This document shows, one piece after another, positions 9,303 through 17,004 of a stretch of DNA of 33,244 bases. How positions within the stretch are numbered: the stretch's first letter is position 1; each line of letters begins with the position of its first letter. The stretch comes from HGM11416 sp964532155 (GTDB taxonomy: Bacteria > Bacillota > Clostridia > Christensenellales > Borkfalkiaceae). Where the stretch lies: positions 1 to 33,244 of the forward strand of contig CAZHGN010000014.1 of NCBI GenBank assembly GCA_964532155.1, in the 5' to 3' direction. Position numbers and translations under genes: made by a program. Under the pieces are notes generated by a model. That model saw only the letters and a program-made list of their open reading frames with translations, was not told the origin of the DNA and ran no database searches.

Positions 9303-9329
9303 TTAGCACTCCTCTTGTTTGACTGCTAA
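9303..9329. promoter_or_regulatory. CIRCE operator (HrcA binding site)
   Basis: TTAGCACTC, 9 bases, then GACTGCTAA. The consensus is TTAGCACTC-N9-GAGTGCTAA, so the left arm and spacing are perfect and the right arm has one mismatch. It directly follows the -10 box of the hrcA promoter and covers the expected transcription start, as expected for repression. Confidence 0.95.
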
Positions 9330-9330
9330 C

Positions 9331-9359
9331 ATTCTACAACTATATTTTGCTTTTGTCAA
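9331..9359 (-). promoter_or_regulatory. Sigma-A promoter of the hrcA operon
   Basis: Minus strand -35 TTGACA (9359-9354), 17-base spacer, -10 TAGAAT (9336-9331). Transcription should start near 9324, inside the CIRCE element. The remaining sequence up to 9510 has no gene. Confidence 0.9.
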
Positions 9360-9510
9360 CGGTTTTATGCGAAAAATAGAAAAATTTTTTCGTTATCGGG
9401 AATTTTAGTCAGGTAATCGGTAATTTTAGTTCGGTTTAGGCGGTTTATCCGTTTGACGTTAACTTTCCGCATATACGTTCTACCCTTTTTCGCACAATAA
9501 TACCGTATAT

Positions 9511-9562
9511 ACAAAAAGCGGAATCGTTTTAACCATATCGGTTAAGCCGAAATCCGCTTTCA
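9511..9562 (-). terminator. Intrinsic terminator of the HtrA-like gene
   Basis: AAAGCGGA (9515-9522) pairs with TCCGCTTT (9553-9560). Inside it, TTAACC (9529-9534) pairs with GGTTAA (9540-9545). On the minus strand the stem is followed by TTTTTG. It lies about 57 bases after the stop of the protease gene. Confidence 0.75.
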
Positions 9563-9617
9563 TTTTGATTTAATCAATAATATTCTTTATTAAATATATT
9601 TGCGTTAGATGTATGTT

Positions 9618-10997
9618 TTATGCTACCGAAACGAAATTATCTTGCGTTAGAACGAAATCGAAGGAAAGAGTATTTTCCGTACCCGAATCGGTGCGCTTGA
9701 CGGTTAAAGTTACCGTGTCGCCAACGGACGTCGTTAGCATAAAATCGGTTACATCATACCTGCGCTCGACCGTTTTTGCCTCGCCGCCGTTTTTCGCAAT
9801 GGAAAGTATAACGTCTCCCTCTTTCAAGTACTTTTTGGCTTCCGTGCCGCTTACCGCATCGACGGCAACCTCTTCTAAGATAATCGCCGACTGCGTAGCT
9901 TTATCGTAAACGGCTTTGGTGGAAAGCGATTTAACGGTAATACCCATTCTACCCGAATAAACGCCCTTTCCGCCGCGGTCGGCGTTGCGAATAATGTTAT
10001 CCGCCACCTTAGTCACAAGCGAAACAGGGATTGCGTAACCGATATTATCCACGTTATCCGAAACGACTTTGGCGTTTACTATGCCGATAAGCCTACCGCA
10101 CGAATCGAACAAACCGCCGCCCGAATTGCCGGGGTTGATCGCGCAGTCAACGCGTATACAACGGTAAGAAATGGTCGTTTTATCGTCGGCGGCAACCATG
10201 GCGATATATTCCGAATCCACGCTGACTATTCCCGAACTCGCGGCAATGCCCGTTCCCTCGGGGTTACCGACGGCAATTGCGGGGGATCCGACCTTGAGTC
10301 GATCGCTTTCGTTAATCGCCGCAGCCGTTACGTCCGACGTTTTTAATAGGTCGGAATTATCTATCGATAAAACCGCTATATCGTAAGTCATACTTCCGCC
10401 GACGTAGTTTGCCGCAACGCCGTAATCCGTGCTTACGTTAGTGTATTCGTAGCCGTAAAAATACAACTTAATTTCGTCGGCAATACCGTCGCTCTTGGCG
10501 CTGTCCGAATCGTACACGACGTGATAATTGGTTATAACGAGAGCATCGCCCGTGCTTTTATTTAGCGAATACACAACGCCCGCTCCGTAAGACGTGCGCG
10601 TTTCGCCGGGTATCGTGCCGAAATAAGTTTGTTGGTCTTTTGTTTTGAACTTAGACACGACGTCGCACACCGAAAAAAGCGTCTTGTTTACCGCCTCTTC
10701 TTCATCGGGAAGCTGTGCGTTAGAGCCGAGGTATTCCTTTATAAAATCGGACATACTGCCGTCGAAACCGTCGGCTTTCGCCGCTTCGTAAAGGTCGTCG
10801 ATGGTTATAGCCTCGCCGTCTTTTCCGTCCTTGCCGTTTGTTCCGTTAAGGCTTTGGAGCCATTCGGCTTCGGTACCTCTAAAACCGTTTTTGACAGCGA
10901 TCTCATACGCACTTTTTGCCGAATCGCACGCGACGAAAGAAAATGCGCAAGCAAAAGCGAGCACGAGTGCGATTAACTTTACTTTTATTTTTTTCAT
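9618..10997 (-). CDS. HtrA/DegP-like serine protease lipoprotein with PDZ domain
   Basis: 459 residues from ATG 10997, chosen because AAAGGGGG is 7 bases upstream; the ATG at 11003 almost touches that site. A lipoprotein signal ends at FSFVAC with Cys24, so it should be anchored outside the membrane. Residues 30-52 (YEIAVKNGFRGTEAEWLQSL) form a short motif common before Gly-rich or collagen-like spacers in Clostridia surface proteins, with a weaker second copy at about 66-91. The trypsin fold has His159 (NYHVV), Asp206 (YDIAVL) and Ser292 (NPGNSGGGLF). A PDZ-like domain follows (about 345-445). Likely extracytoplasmic protein quality control. Single gene with its own terminator; no clear promoter seen. 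Confidence 0.88.
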   Translation of the reverse strand: MKKIKVKLIALVLAFACAFSFVACDSAKSAYEIAVKNGFRGTEAEWLQSLNGTNGKDGKDGEAITIDDLYEAAKADGFDGSMSDFIKEYLGSNAQLPDEEEAVNKTLFSVCDVVSKFKTKDQQTYFGTIPGETRTSYGAGVVYSLNKSTGDALVITNYHVVYDSDSAKSDGIADEIKLYFYGYEYTNVSTDYGVAANYVGGSMTYDIAVLSIDNSDLLKTSDVTAAAINESDRLKVGSPAIAVGNPEGTGIAASSGIVSVDSEYIAMVAADDKTTISYRCIRVDCAINPGNSGGGLFDSCGRLIGIVNAKVVSDNVDNIGYAIPVSLVTKVADNIIRNADRGGKGVYSGRMGITVKSLSTKAVYDKATQSAIILEEVAVDAVSGTEAKKYLKEGDVILSIAKNGGEAKTVERRYDVTDFMLTTSVGDTVTLTVKRTDSGTENTLSFDFVLTQDNFVSVA

Positions 10998-11113
10998 TGC
11001 CATACCCCCTTTGAGTATAACTTTTTATATTTCCTACTATTTTAAACCAAACAAGTTAAAATTCAGTTAAATTACTGCGTATATAATTATTTTTTGTTTT
11101 TTCCGCGCCGTAA

Positions 11114-11142
11114 TTGACAAATCGAACGGTTCAATATATAAT
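11114..11142 (+). promoter_or_regulatory. Consensus sigma-A promoter abutting the yggS start codon
   Basis: TTGACA (11114-11119), exactly 17 bases, then TATAAT (11137-11142), a perfect match to consensus. The yggS ATG starts at 11149, only 6 bases after the -10 box, where transcription itself should begin. Confidence 0.85.
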
Positions 11143-11148
11143 TACGAT

Positions 11149-11883
11149 ATGGAAAAAATCGATTTTGAAAAAGTGTTGACCTCTTTTCCGAAAACTAATC
11201 GGTTCGGCGAAAAGGTTACCTTGGTAGGCGCTACAAAAACCGTGCCTAACGATATTATAAGGGCCGCCGCGAAAGTCGGGCTTAACGATATAGGCGAAAA
11301 CAAAGTTAACGAGTTTTTGGACAAGCTTGACGGTTATCCTCCCGTAAATCTTCATTTCATAGGTCACCTGCAAACGAATAAGGTCAAGTATATTATAGGC
11401 AAAGTTGCCCTTATTCAATCGTGCGATAGCCTTAAACTTGCAAAAAAAATTTCGGAAACGGCAACGCAAAAAGGTATAATTCAAGACGTTCTCGTCGAAA
11501 TCAATATCGGGAAAGAACCGCAAAAACACGGATTTATGCCCGACGAAGCGTCCGCCGCCGTCCGCGATATTTCCGCGCTAAACGGCGTTAACGTAAAAGG
11601 GCTTATGACCGTACTGCCCGCCATGCGCAGCCGGTGCGCGTTAGACGATTTAAACGGAGCGTTAAACGCGAACTTAAACGCCGATAGAACGAAAACGCGC
11701 GAATTATGCTTGCAAATGCGCGAAATATATGATAATATAAGAAAACAAAACGTTGATATAACTGTTTTATCGATGGGAATGTCTTCCGACTACGAAATTG
11801 CGGTAGACTGCGGAAGCAATATGCTGAGAATCGGCAGACTGCTGTTCGGAGAAAGACGTTACCCCGAAAAACCGGAGATTTGA
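11149..11883 (+). CDS. YggS/PLPBP family PLP homeostasis protein
   Basis: 244 residues, usual length for the alanine-racemase-like YggS/YlmE family. The PLP-binding lysine is Lys30 in VGATKTVP, and the C-terminal phosphate-binding part reads LSMGMSSDYEIAV...RIGRLLFGER. These cytoplasmic proteins hold pyridoxal phosphate and affect amino-acid and B6 balance; no enzymatic activity is established. It lies 4 bases upstream of sepF, matching the ylmE-sepF linkage of many Firmicutes division clusters. There is no Shine-Dalgarno sequence and the promoter ends 6 bases before the ATG, so the mRNA is probably leaderless. Confidence 0.92.
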   Translation: MEKIDFEKVLTSFPKTNRFGEKVTLVGATKTVPNDIIRAAAKVGLNDIGENKVNEFLDKLDGYPPVNLHFIGHLQTNKVKYIIGKVALIQSCDSLKLAKKISETATQKGIIQDVLVEINIGKEPQKHGFMPDEASAAVRDISALNGVNVKGLMTVLPAMRSRCALDDLNGALNANLNADRTKTRELCLQMREIYDNIRKQNVDITVLSMGMSSDYEIAVDCGSNMLRIGRLLFGERRYPEKPEI

Positions 11884-11887
11884 TATT

Positions 11888-12253
11888 ATGTTCGATTTTT
11901 TTACTAAACCCGACAAAACCGAAAAAACGAAAAAAGGCGAAAAAGAACGTACGGCAAAAACCGCTTCGGCGCCGCGCATAAACCTAAACTTCAATCAGAA
12001 TACCGACGGAAGCCTTTCGGGCAGACCGGGCGTTAATATATACTACCCCAAGTCTTATGCCGACGTGCAAGAAATAATCGACCTTCTTACCGTAGGCAAA
12101 CAAGCGGTGGTTAATCTTAACGACCTTAAAGAAGAAACGGCGCAACGCGTTATCGACCTACTTTGCGGCGCAATTTACGCTCTTAAAGGCGGCCTTTGTG
12201 AAATAGAAAAGAATATATTTGTAATTACCCCCGACGGCGTTTCGGTTAACTAA
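11888..12253 (+). CDS. sepF: Cell division protein SepF
   Basis: 121 residues. A short amphipathic N-terminus (MFDFFTK) suits membrane binding, followed by a charged linker to about residue 35. The C-terminal SepF domain contains VNIYYPKSYADVQEI, VVNLNDL and FVITPDGVSV. SepF links FtsZ filaments to the membrane at the septum. Start ATG 11888 follows GGAG at the end of yggS, so the two genes form an operon. The usual neighbours yggT, divIVA and ftsZ are not in this window. Confidence 0.93.
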   Translation: MFDFFTKPDKTEKTKKGEKERTAKTASAPRINLNFNQNTDGSLSGRPGVNIYYPKSYADVQEIIDLLTVGKQAVVNLNDLKEETAQRVIDLLCGAIYALKGGLCEIEKNIFVITPDGVSVN

Positions 12254-12348
12254 GCGTAGGTTTATTTACTCTTTATTCCCGATTCGTCCGTTCCTTAAAC
12301 GTCGGGCAAGCTTCGTTGCTTCGCGCCTAACGACAAATGAAAAATAAA

Positions 12349-12395
12349 AAACCGCGGTATAGGTCAATTATCGGCTTATATCGCGGTTGCTTTTT
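12349..12395. terminator. Bidirectional terminator between sepF and spoIIID
   Basis: A 12-bp stem, AACCGCGGTATA (12350-12361) with TATATCGCGGTT (12377-12388), one G-U pair, flanked by runs of A on the left and T on the right, so it can end both convergent genes. The 15-base loop carries copy 2 of the dispersed repeat. Confidence 0.85.
12358..12375 (+). repeat. Dispersed hairpin repeat, copy 2
   Basis: TATAGGTCAATTATCGGC, one mismatch to the repeat core (A for G at the centre). It forms the tip of the sepF/spoIIID terminator, the copy with the longest paired arms. Confidence 0.65.
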
Positions 12396-12432
12396 GTTAT
12401 GACTTTTCACCTATTATAACACACGCATAACC

Positions 12433-12693
12433 TTATTTTTTATATTTGCGTTTGGTCGCTTCGCCGCCGCGCAAGTGCTTTTCGGCAAAATTGCGGTCAA
12501 GCACTCGCCTTACCTCTTTGTAAAGCCGCTCGTCTAAAAGCCTTAAGCGCTCGGTTACGTCCTTGTGTACGCACGATTTACTTATTCCGAAAACGGTTGC
12601 CGCCATTCTCACGGTGGCACGATTTCGGCATATGTATACCGCTTCTTTGATAATTCTGTCGGTGATTTTTTCGTCGATTGCCGATAATGACAT
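12433..12693 (-). CDS. spoIIID: Sporulation transcription factor SpoIIID
   Basis: 86 residues. The helix-turn-helix VRMAATVFGISKSCVHKDVTERL and the C-terminal block HLRGGEATKRKYKK match SpoIIID closely. SpoIIID is a mother-cell DNA-binding protein that activates and represses genes after sigma-E. The N-terminus is a few residues different from the Bacillus protein. Its presence is the best sign in this window that the organism belongs to a spore-forming lineage. A sigma-E-like promoter lies just upstream (12714-12742). Confidence 0.93.
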   Translation of the reverse strand: MSLSAIDEKITDRIIKEAVYICRNRATVRMAATVFGISKSCVHKDVTERLRLLDERLYKEVRRVLDRNFAEKHLRGGEATKRKYKK

Positions 12694-12713
12694 TGACTAA
12701 CGGTTCCGACGAT

Positions 12714-12742
12714 AACTTATGCTATGCGCTGCCGAGATATGA
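12714..12742 (-). promoter_or_regulatory. Candidate sigma-E-type promoter of spoIIID
   Basis: Minus strand TCATATC (12742-12736), 13 bases, GCATAAGTT (12722-12714). This resembles the sporulation sigma-E pattern (ATATT, about 14 bases, CATACAnT). Transcription would start near 12707, 14 bases before the ATG. spoIIID is sigma-E dependent in Bacillus. The match is partial. Confidence 0.4.
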
Positions 12743-12811
12743 ACAAAACAAGCAATACTTTAGCCAAAATATTTTCGCATGCCATTTATAAAAGCCACTA
12801 TATTTGCAAAA

Positions 12812-12838
12812 GCAAACGACTATAAGCCGTCGTTTTTT
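12812..12838. terminator. Terminator-like hairpin after the DeoC-like gene
   Basis: AAACGAC (12814-12820) pairs with GTCGTTT (12829-12835) around an 8-base loop. On the plus strand seven T follow; on the minus strand a weaker GCTTTTGC follows. It lies 22 bases beyond the stop of the minus-strand DeoC-like gene. Confidence 0.55.
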
Positions 12839-12859
12839 ATTTAAGTATATTATTCGGTA

Positions 12860-14042
12860 TTATTCGGCGGAGTCTTCGATTTCTTGCTTTATCCGGTCGG
12901 CAATTTCGAAAGCGTCTGTAAGCAAAAATCTGCCCGTTCCGACGTCCGAAAGGCGGGTTATAGACGATAAATCGGATGCGTTGTCCGAAAACTCGAGCTT
13001 GCATCTGCCGGCGCACAGCCCCGCGTAAAACAACTGCGTGCGAACGTCGTTTTGGGCGCAGTTGCGAATTACGAGATAATCGACTTTAGCTTGTTCCGCA
13101 GCGGATACGATAAAGCGCGACTCTTCTTCGCTTGCCATTCCGCAATCGAACGAAAGTTTGTATACACGCTTTTTGCCTATTGCTTTGCCGTATTTTACGA
13201 GAGAACGAACAATTTGCTTGCGTTTTTCGTCCTTTAAAGCGGATATTCTGAAAAATACGTCTATTTCGCTTGCGCCGTTAGAGGTTGCCTCTTTAATTTC
13301 GCACAGTTTGGATTTTTCGGTCATTTCGCCCGACGGATAAGCAATTACCGCACAAAAGGCTTGCTCTTTGGCTTGCTTTTTAAACATTTTCATTCGGCTT
13401 GCCAGTATGCAAACGCTTGCAAAACCGTACTTTTTCGCTTGCTCGGCTTTGGTCAAAATTTCCGAAGACGTTACCGTGGGGAGCGTGCAATCGAGATCGA
13501 TTTTCGCCGCGGTATTGGAAAAGCGTATTTGCTTATACTGTGCGTCGAGCCCTTCGGTAGACTCGCCGTCAGTAGCCGTTTCGGGTTCGCCGACCTTTTC
13601 GGGTTCGCTGTCGGTCGGCGCTTCTTCGGCGGTAATAGCGGTTGCCGCAATCGTTTCTTCGGCGGNNNNNNNNNNNNNNNNNNNNNNNNNNNNNNNNNNN
13701 NNNNNNNNNNNNNNNNNNNNNNNNNNNNNNNNNNNNNNNNNNNNNNNNNNNNNNNNNNNNNNNNNGTGCAACGGTTGTTTCTACCGCTTCGGGTTCAACC
13801 TCCGTTTTTACCGCTTCGGTTACTTCTTCGCTATTTTCGGTAGTCGTTTCTTCCAATGTGGCGATAATCAGTTCGACCTTATCGTTTATTTCGGCGATTT
13901 TCTTTTTGAGATTATCAAATTTTTCATCGCCGCTAACCTCGACGGTTTCGATCGTTTCGGGGTTAACCGCCGTTTCCGCCGATTGTACCGTTTCGGCACT
14001 CGGCTCTGTTTTCTTATGTATTAAATCAAATAAGTTACTCAT
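12860..14042 (-). CDS. DeoC-like protein, probable pseudoenzyme, with acidic N-terminal tail (interrupted by gap)
   Basis: Read as one gene broken by the gap at 13666-13765. The two parts are out of frame by one base at the placeholder length. The start is ATG 14042, with GGAG 5 bases upstream. The N-terminal part (about 90 residues before the gap, more after) is acidic and rich in Glu, Thr, Ala and Val, with repeats such as SAETVQSAETAV and a possible coiled coil. The C-terminal ~220 residues follow the deoxyribose-phosphate aldolase barrel: KIDLDCTLP, YGFASVCIL, and NGASEIDVFFRISAL with the conserved Asp. The Schiff-base lysine segment (family KTSTG) is instead VDYLVIRNCA, so aldolase activity is unlikely. 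The function is unknown. Confidence 0.65.
13666..13765. other. Assembly gap (100 N) inside the DeoC-like gene
   Basis: Placeholder-length gap in the low-complexity acidic region. Sequence on both sides encodes Glu/Thr/Ala/Val-rich repeats, which probably collapsed or broke the assembly. The real length, and hence the reading frame, is unknown. Confidence 0.95.
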
Positions 14043-14240
14043 ATTTTCTCCAAAAGTTTTTAGACCTTTCAATGGGTTTTAGACTATGCAATAGGAAGGC
14101 AGGCAAGAGCCCGCTCGCCCTTACACCTTCGCCAAAAACCGCGCGATACGCCAAAAGGTACTAAAAAAATCGTTTAAAATCGTTATATAATTAAAGCACG
14201 AAAAGTTGCTTGGACGGCTTTTAGGGTAAACGGAGGTCTT

Positions 14241-14486
14241 ATGCCACATCCGCTCGTCGGTATCGCCGCACTCGTTGCGCTATACGCGTTTTGCCTTTTA
14301 CTTTCTTACTTCTTTACTTTTGTATATGATAAACGCGAAAGTAAAGATAAAAAAGAAGATGATGAAGAAAGACTTTTCCGCATAGAAAGCCCGCGCAAAA
14401 GGCGGCGCAAACGCTTGAAAAAACCGACCGTGATCATTCGCGGACGAATAATCGACGACCAAACGGAAAACGGGAGCGAATTCTAA
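14241..14486 (+). CDS. Small single-pass membrane protein with basic tail (unknown)
   Basis: 81 residues with a strong ribosome binding site (GGAGG, 6 bases before ATG). Residues 5-28 form one membrane helix. An acidic patch (KKEDDEE) and a very basic stretch (SPRKRRRKRLKK) follow, ending in PTVIIRGRIIDD. The coding quality and start signal support a real gene. A possible -10 box TATAAT lies at 14186-14191 without a clear -35. No family recognised; the tail could bind membrane surface or nucleic acid. Confidence 0.65.
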   Translation: MPHPLVGIAALVALYAFCLLLSYFFTFVYDKRESKDKKEDDEERLFRIESPRKRRRKRLKKPTVIIRGRIIDDQTENGSEF

Positions 14487-14513
14487 CACATTTTAACAAA
14501 TTGCCGTTTTGCA

Positions 14514-14558
14514 AATACGCGGTTGCTTAAGCGCTTGCCCGTATTAAACCGCCGTATT
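14514..14558. repeat. Inverted repeat between convergent genes
   Basis: AATACGCGGTT (14514-14524) pairs with AACCGCCGTATT (14547-14558) with one bulged C. It lies between the convergent ends of the small membrane protein gene and rsfS. It lacks a run of T on either side, so it is at best a weak terminator. Confidence 0.45.
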
Positions 14559-14587
14559 ACGCAAAATAACAGCAAGTCGCTAACGAA

Positions 14588-14944
14588 TTATTGCAAATCG
14601 TCGGTAATGCGTTCGAAATTATCGCCGTCTTCCCAAAGCTTTTCGAGGTGATAAAACAGTCTGTTTTCATCGTCGAAAATGTGGACGATGCAATCGCCGT
14701 AATCGAGAACTGCCCAGCGCCCTTCGCTTTCGCCCTCGCGGCGCTTGACTTCCACGCCGATTTTGCTCGTAGCCTCGTCGACGTACTCTGCAAGTGCCTT
14801 GACCTGCGTGGTAGAACGACCGCTTGCGATTATAAAATAGTCGGCAAGCGAACTTTTGCCGGAAACGTCGATTTTTACGACGTCGTAAGCCTTTTTGGCA
14901 AGTAAAACGTTGCAAATTTCTTTAACTAAATCTTGAGTATCCAT
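14588..14944 (-). CDS. rsfS: Ribosomal silencing factor RsfS
   Basis: 118 residues from ATG 14944, which has GGAGG 7 bases upstream; the longer reading upstream lacks a start signal. The RsfS/Iojap domain is complete: ADYFIIASGRSTTQVKALAEYV, a middle part with EGRWAVLDYGDCIVHIF, and the C-terminal YHLEKLW. RsfS binds ribosomal protein L14 and blocks joining of the subunits when nutrients run short. It follows the nadD-yqeK fusion by 59 bases, the usual Firmicutes order. Confidence 0.95.
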   Translation of the reverse strand: MDTQDLVKEICNVLLAKKAYDVVKIDVSGKSSLADYFIIASGRSTTQVKALAEYVDEATSKIGVEVKRREGESEGRWAVLDYGDCIVHIFDDENRLFYHLEKLWEDGDNFERITDDLQ

Positions 14945-15003
14945 ATTGTTTCCTCCGTGGTTTGTCGGCGGCAACAAGCGACCGCCGTGTGCGAAATCGA
15001 ATT

Positions 15004-16128
15004 TTATTCGTAGTATTCTTTGTTAAAAAATTTATCGGTTTCGACCGTCGTTTGATAAACGCAGCCGTCGCCCTTTTGCAAGAACAAAAGAAGTTCATGC
15101 ACGCATCGGCGAAATCCGCTTTCAAAATCGCGCTCTACCGCTCGGCGAAGTTCTTCCACTCCGTCGAAAGTTCTGCCCGGTTCCAAAAGATCGGCGACGA
15201 AAACGATTTTTTCCAAAAGCGACATGTTCGGGCGCCCCGTCGTGTGCCAACGAATAGCACCGAGCACCTCTTCGTCCGATATGCCCAAAACATTTTCGGC
15301 AACGTGGGCGCCGAGAAATTGATGAACGACCGAGGGCGGACAATTTTTGTCGCAACAAAATCCCTCGTAATCGTCGGGATTTAAGTATTTTGCCACGTCG
15401 TGAAGCAGAGCCGCCAAGCACGCCTTGTTTACGTCGGCACCGTTCTTTTCGGCAAGCGTTTTTGCGGTGAGGTAAACGCCAACCGTGTGAACGCGACGTT
15501 TTTCAGACAATACCGACCGTAAAAAAGAATGAATTTCGTCCGGCTTATATAGGTCGTTTTCGTTAATATAAGTCTCGACTTTAGCCGACAAAACATCGAC
15601 TAAAGGCAAGCCGAGCGCCAAATATTCGCGCGCCGTCGTGCTTGAGCAGATACCGTAAAAATCAACGATAACGGGCTTATAGCCGAACTTTTGCTCGAAA
15701 ACGGTACAACTTTCATCTAAATTTTCGCCTTCTCTGCAAACGACGCAAATTTTTGCAAGGCTTGCAATAATATCGGGGTTTTTCCAGTTAGGAAAGGTTT
15801 TTAAACTGTCTGCGCCAACCAAGTAGAAAAGGTCGGCGTCGGAAAATTTAGCCCGGAAGTATTCGACGGTTTTGTAGGTATAGTTTGGTTCTAAAGAATC
15901 CAGTTCAAAACGCGAAACTTGAACCGAAGTGCCCTCGAACGCAAGTTTTAACATTTTATAGCGGTCGTCGCCGCTTGCGTAACTTTCAGATTTAAATGGG
16001 GAAAGCTTTGCGGGAACGACGAAGGTTTGATCCAAACAAAGGGCTTTTGCGAAAGCCAAACACATGCCGACGTGGTCTTTATGAACGGGATCGAACGAAC
16101 CGCCGAAAACGCCTATTCTTTTTTTCAT
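15004..16128 (-). CDS. nadD: Bifunctional NadD (nicotinate-nucleotide adenylyltransferase) / YqeK HD hydrolase
   Basis: 374 residues, two domains. NadD (about 1-195) has the nucleotidyltransferase motif GGSFDPVHKDH (9-19) and SSTTAREYL near 163-171. It transfers AMP from ATP to nicotinate mononucleotide in NAD synthesis. YqeK-like HD domain (about 200-365) has H-T-V-G-V, the metal-binding ALLHDVAK, H...H pattern and IRWHTTG. YqeK proteins hydrolyse Ap4A in the bacteria studied. These are separate adjacent genes in Bacillus; here they are one reading frame. Start ATG 16128 follows AGGAGG at 7 bases. Confidence 0.93.
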   Translation of the reverse strand: MKKRIGVFGGSFDPVHKDHVGMCLAFAKALCLDQTFVVPAKLSPFKSESYASGDDRYKMLKLAFEGTSVQVSRFELDSLEPNYTYKTVEYFRAKFSDADLFYLVGADSLKTFPNWKNPDIIASLAKICVVCREGENLDESCTVFEQKFGYKPVIVDFYGICSSTTAREYLALGLPLVDVLSAKVETYINENDLYKPDEIHSFLRSVLSEKRRVHTVGVYLTAKTLAEKNGADVNKACLAALLHDVAKYLNPDDYEGFCCDKNCPPSVVHQFLGAHVAENVLGISDEEVLGAIRWHTTGRPNMSLLEKIVFVADLLEPGRTFDGVEELRRAVERDFESGFRRCVHELLLFLQKGDGCVYQTTVETDKFFNKEYYE

Positions 16129-16182
16129 TCGAAGCCCTCCTAAATAGGTTTATTATGCGCGATTTTCGTCAAAAACAATGGT

Positions 16183-17001
16183 ATGAAAAAAATCGCTTTA
16201 CCCGTTCTTTGCGACGGAATTTTATCGGGATTTATAGCGTACGCTCTTTTCAAATACGCGCTAAGGGAAAGCATAAAAAACAAGACGGCGCTGTTTATCC
16301 TTGCCGTATGCTTTGCCGCCGCAGTCGCGTTAACTGTTTTTGCTTTTTTAAACCGCAAAAGTCAAACGGCTCAAGACGAAAAAAACGCCGAAAAACGCCT
16401 TTGTCGCATATTGTCGAAATTAGAGTTATGTACCGATAACGAACTTATAGACCTGTTTTTGCCTATTTTTATAAAGCATGGCGCAGAATTTGAAGTAACG
16501 AAAAACGCAATCGTGACCGATACGACGTTATTTAAGTTTTACTACGCGAAATCCACCGAAAGACAAGCCGCCGTTGACGCCGTAAAAAATGCAAACGGCA
16601 AAAAAGTCGTGCTCTTTTGCAATGCGCCGACAACCGATTGCCTTGAATTTGCCGAAACGCAAAAGCGCCGCATAAAACTTATAGACGAAAAATACGTTTT
16701 ACCATTGGAAAAAGCATTCGATATAACCTTTCCCGAGCAAGCGGTTTCGCAAAAACCAAGCCTTAAAAGACGAATCGTTTTTAAAATAAAAACGCTTGCG
16801 ACCTTTAAACGCGCGGCTATGCTTGCGCTTACGGGCGGGATGTTATTGCTTTTTTCAAGCTTAACCTTTTACCGCACGTGGTACTTAATTTGGGGATTCA
16901 CCCTGCTTATTTTCGCCGGTGCGCTCACCGTTATGCGAATTGTAAACAGAGCGACGAGTCTTGCCGAAAACGAAAAACTTAGCGAAACGCTTTTTAATTA
17001 A
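16183..17001 (+). CDS. Membrane protein of unknown function
   Basis: 272 residues: two N-terminal membrane helices (about 8-27 and 35-57), a soluble middle domain (about 60-205) and two more helices (about 213-233 and 237-256). The middle segment KKVVLFCNAPTTDCLEFAE has a beta-strand-loop pattern seen in restriction-endonuclease-like folds, but I cannot confirm that. No Shine-Dalgarno is seen before the ATG at 16183. It is divergent from nadD and ends 3 bases before the yhbY stop. No family recognised. Confidence 0.7.
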   Translation: MKKIALPVLCDGILSGFIAYALFKYALRESIKNKTALFILAVCFAAAVALTVFAFLNRKSQTAQDEKNAEKRLCRILSKLELCTDNELIDLFLPIFIKHGAEFEVTKNAIVTDTTLFKFYYAKSTERQAAVDAVKNANGKKVVLFCNAPTTDCLEFAETQKRRIKLIDEKYVLPLEKAFDITFPEQAVSQKPSLKRRIVFKIKTLATFKRAAMLALTGGMLLLFSSLTFYRTWYLIWGFTLLIFAGALTVMRIVNRATSLAENEKLSETLFN

Positions 17002-17004
17002 GCG

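Noticed and set aside
12860..14042. Two separate genes, an acidic protein and a DeoC
   Set aside because: The acidic composition continues across the gap on both sides and no start signal is seen after the gap; one interrupted gene is simpler, though not proven.
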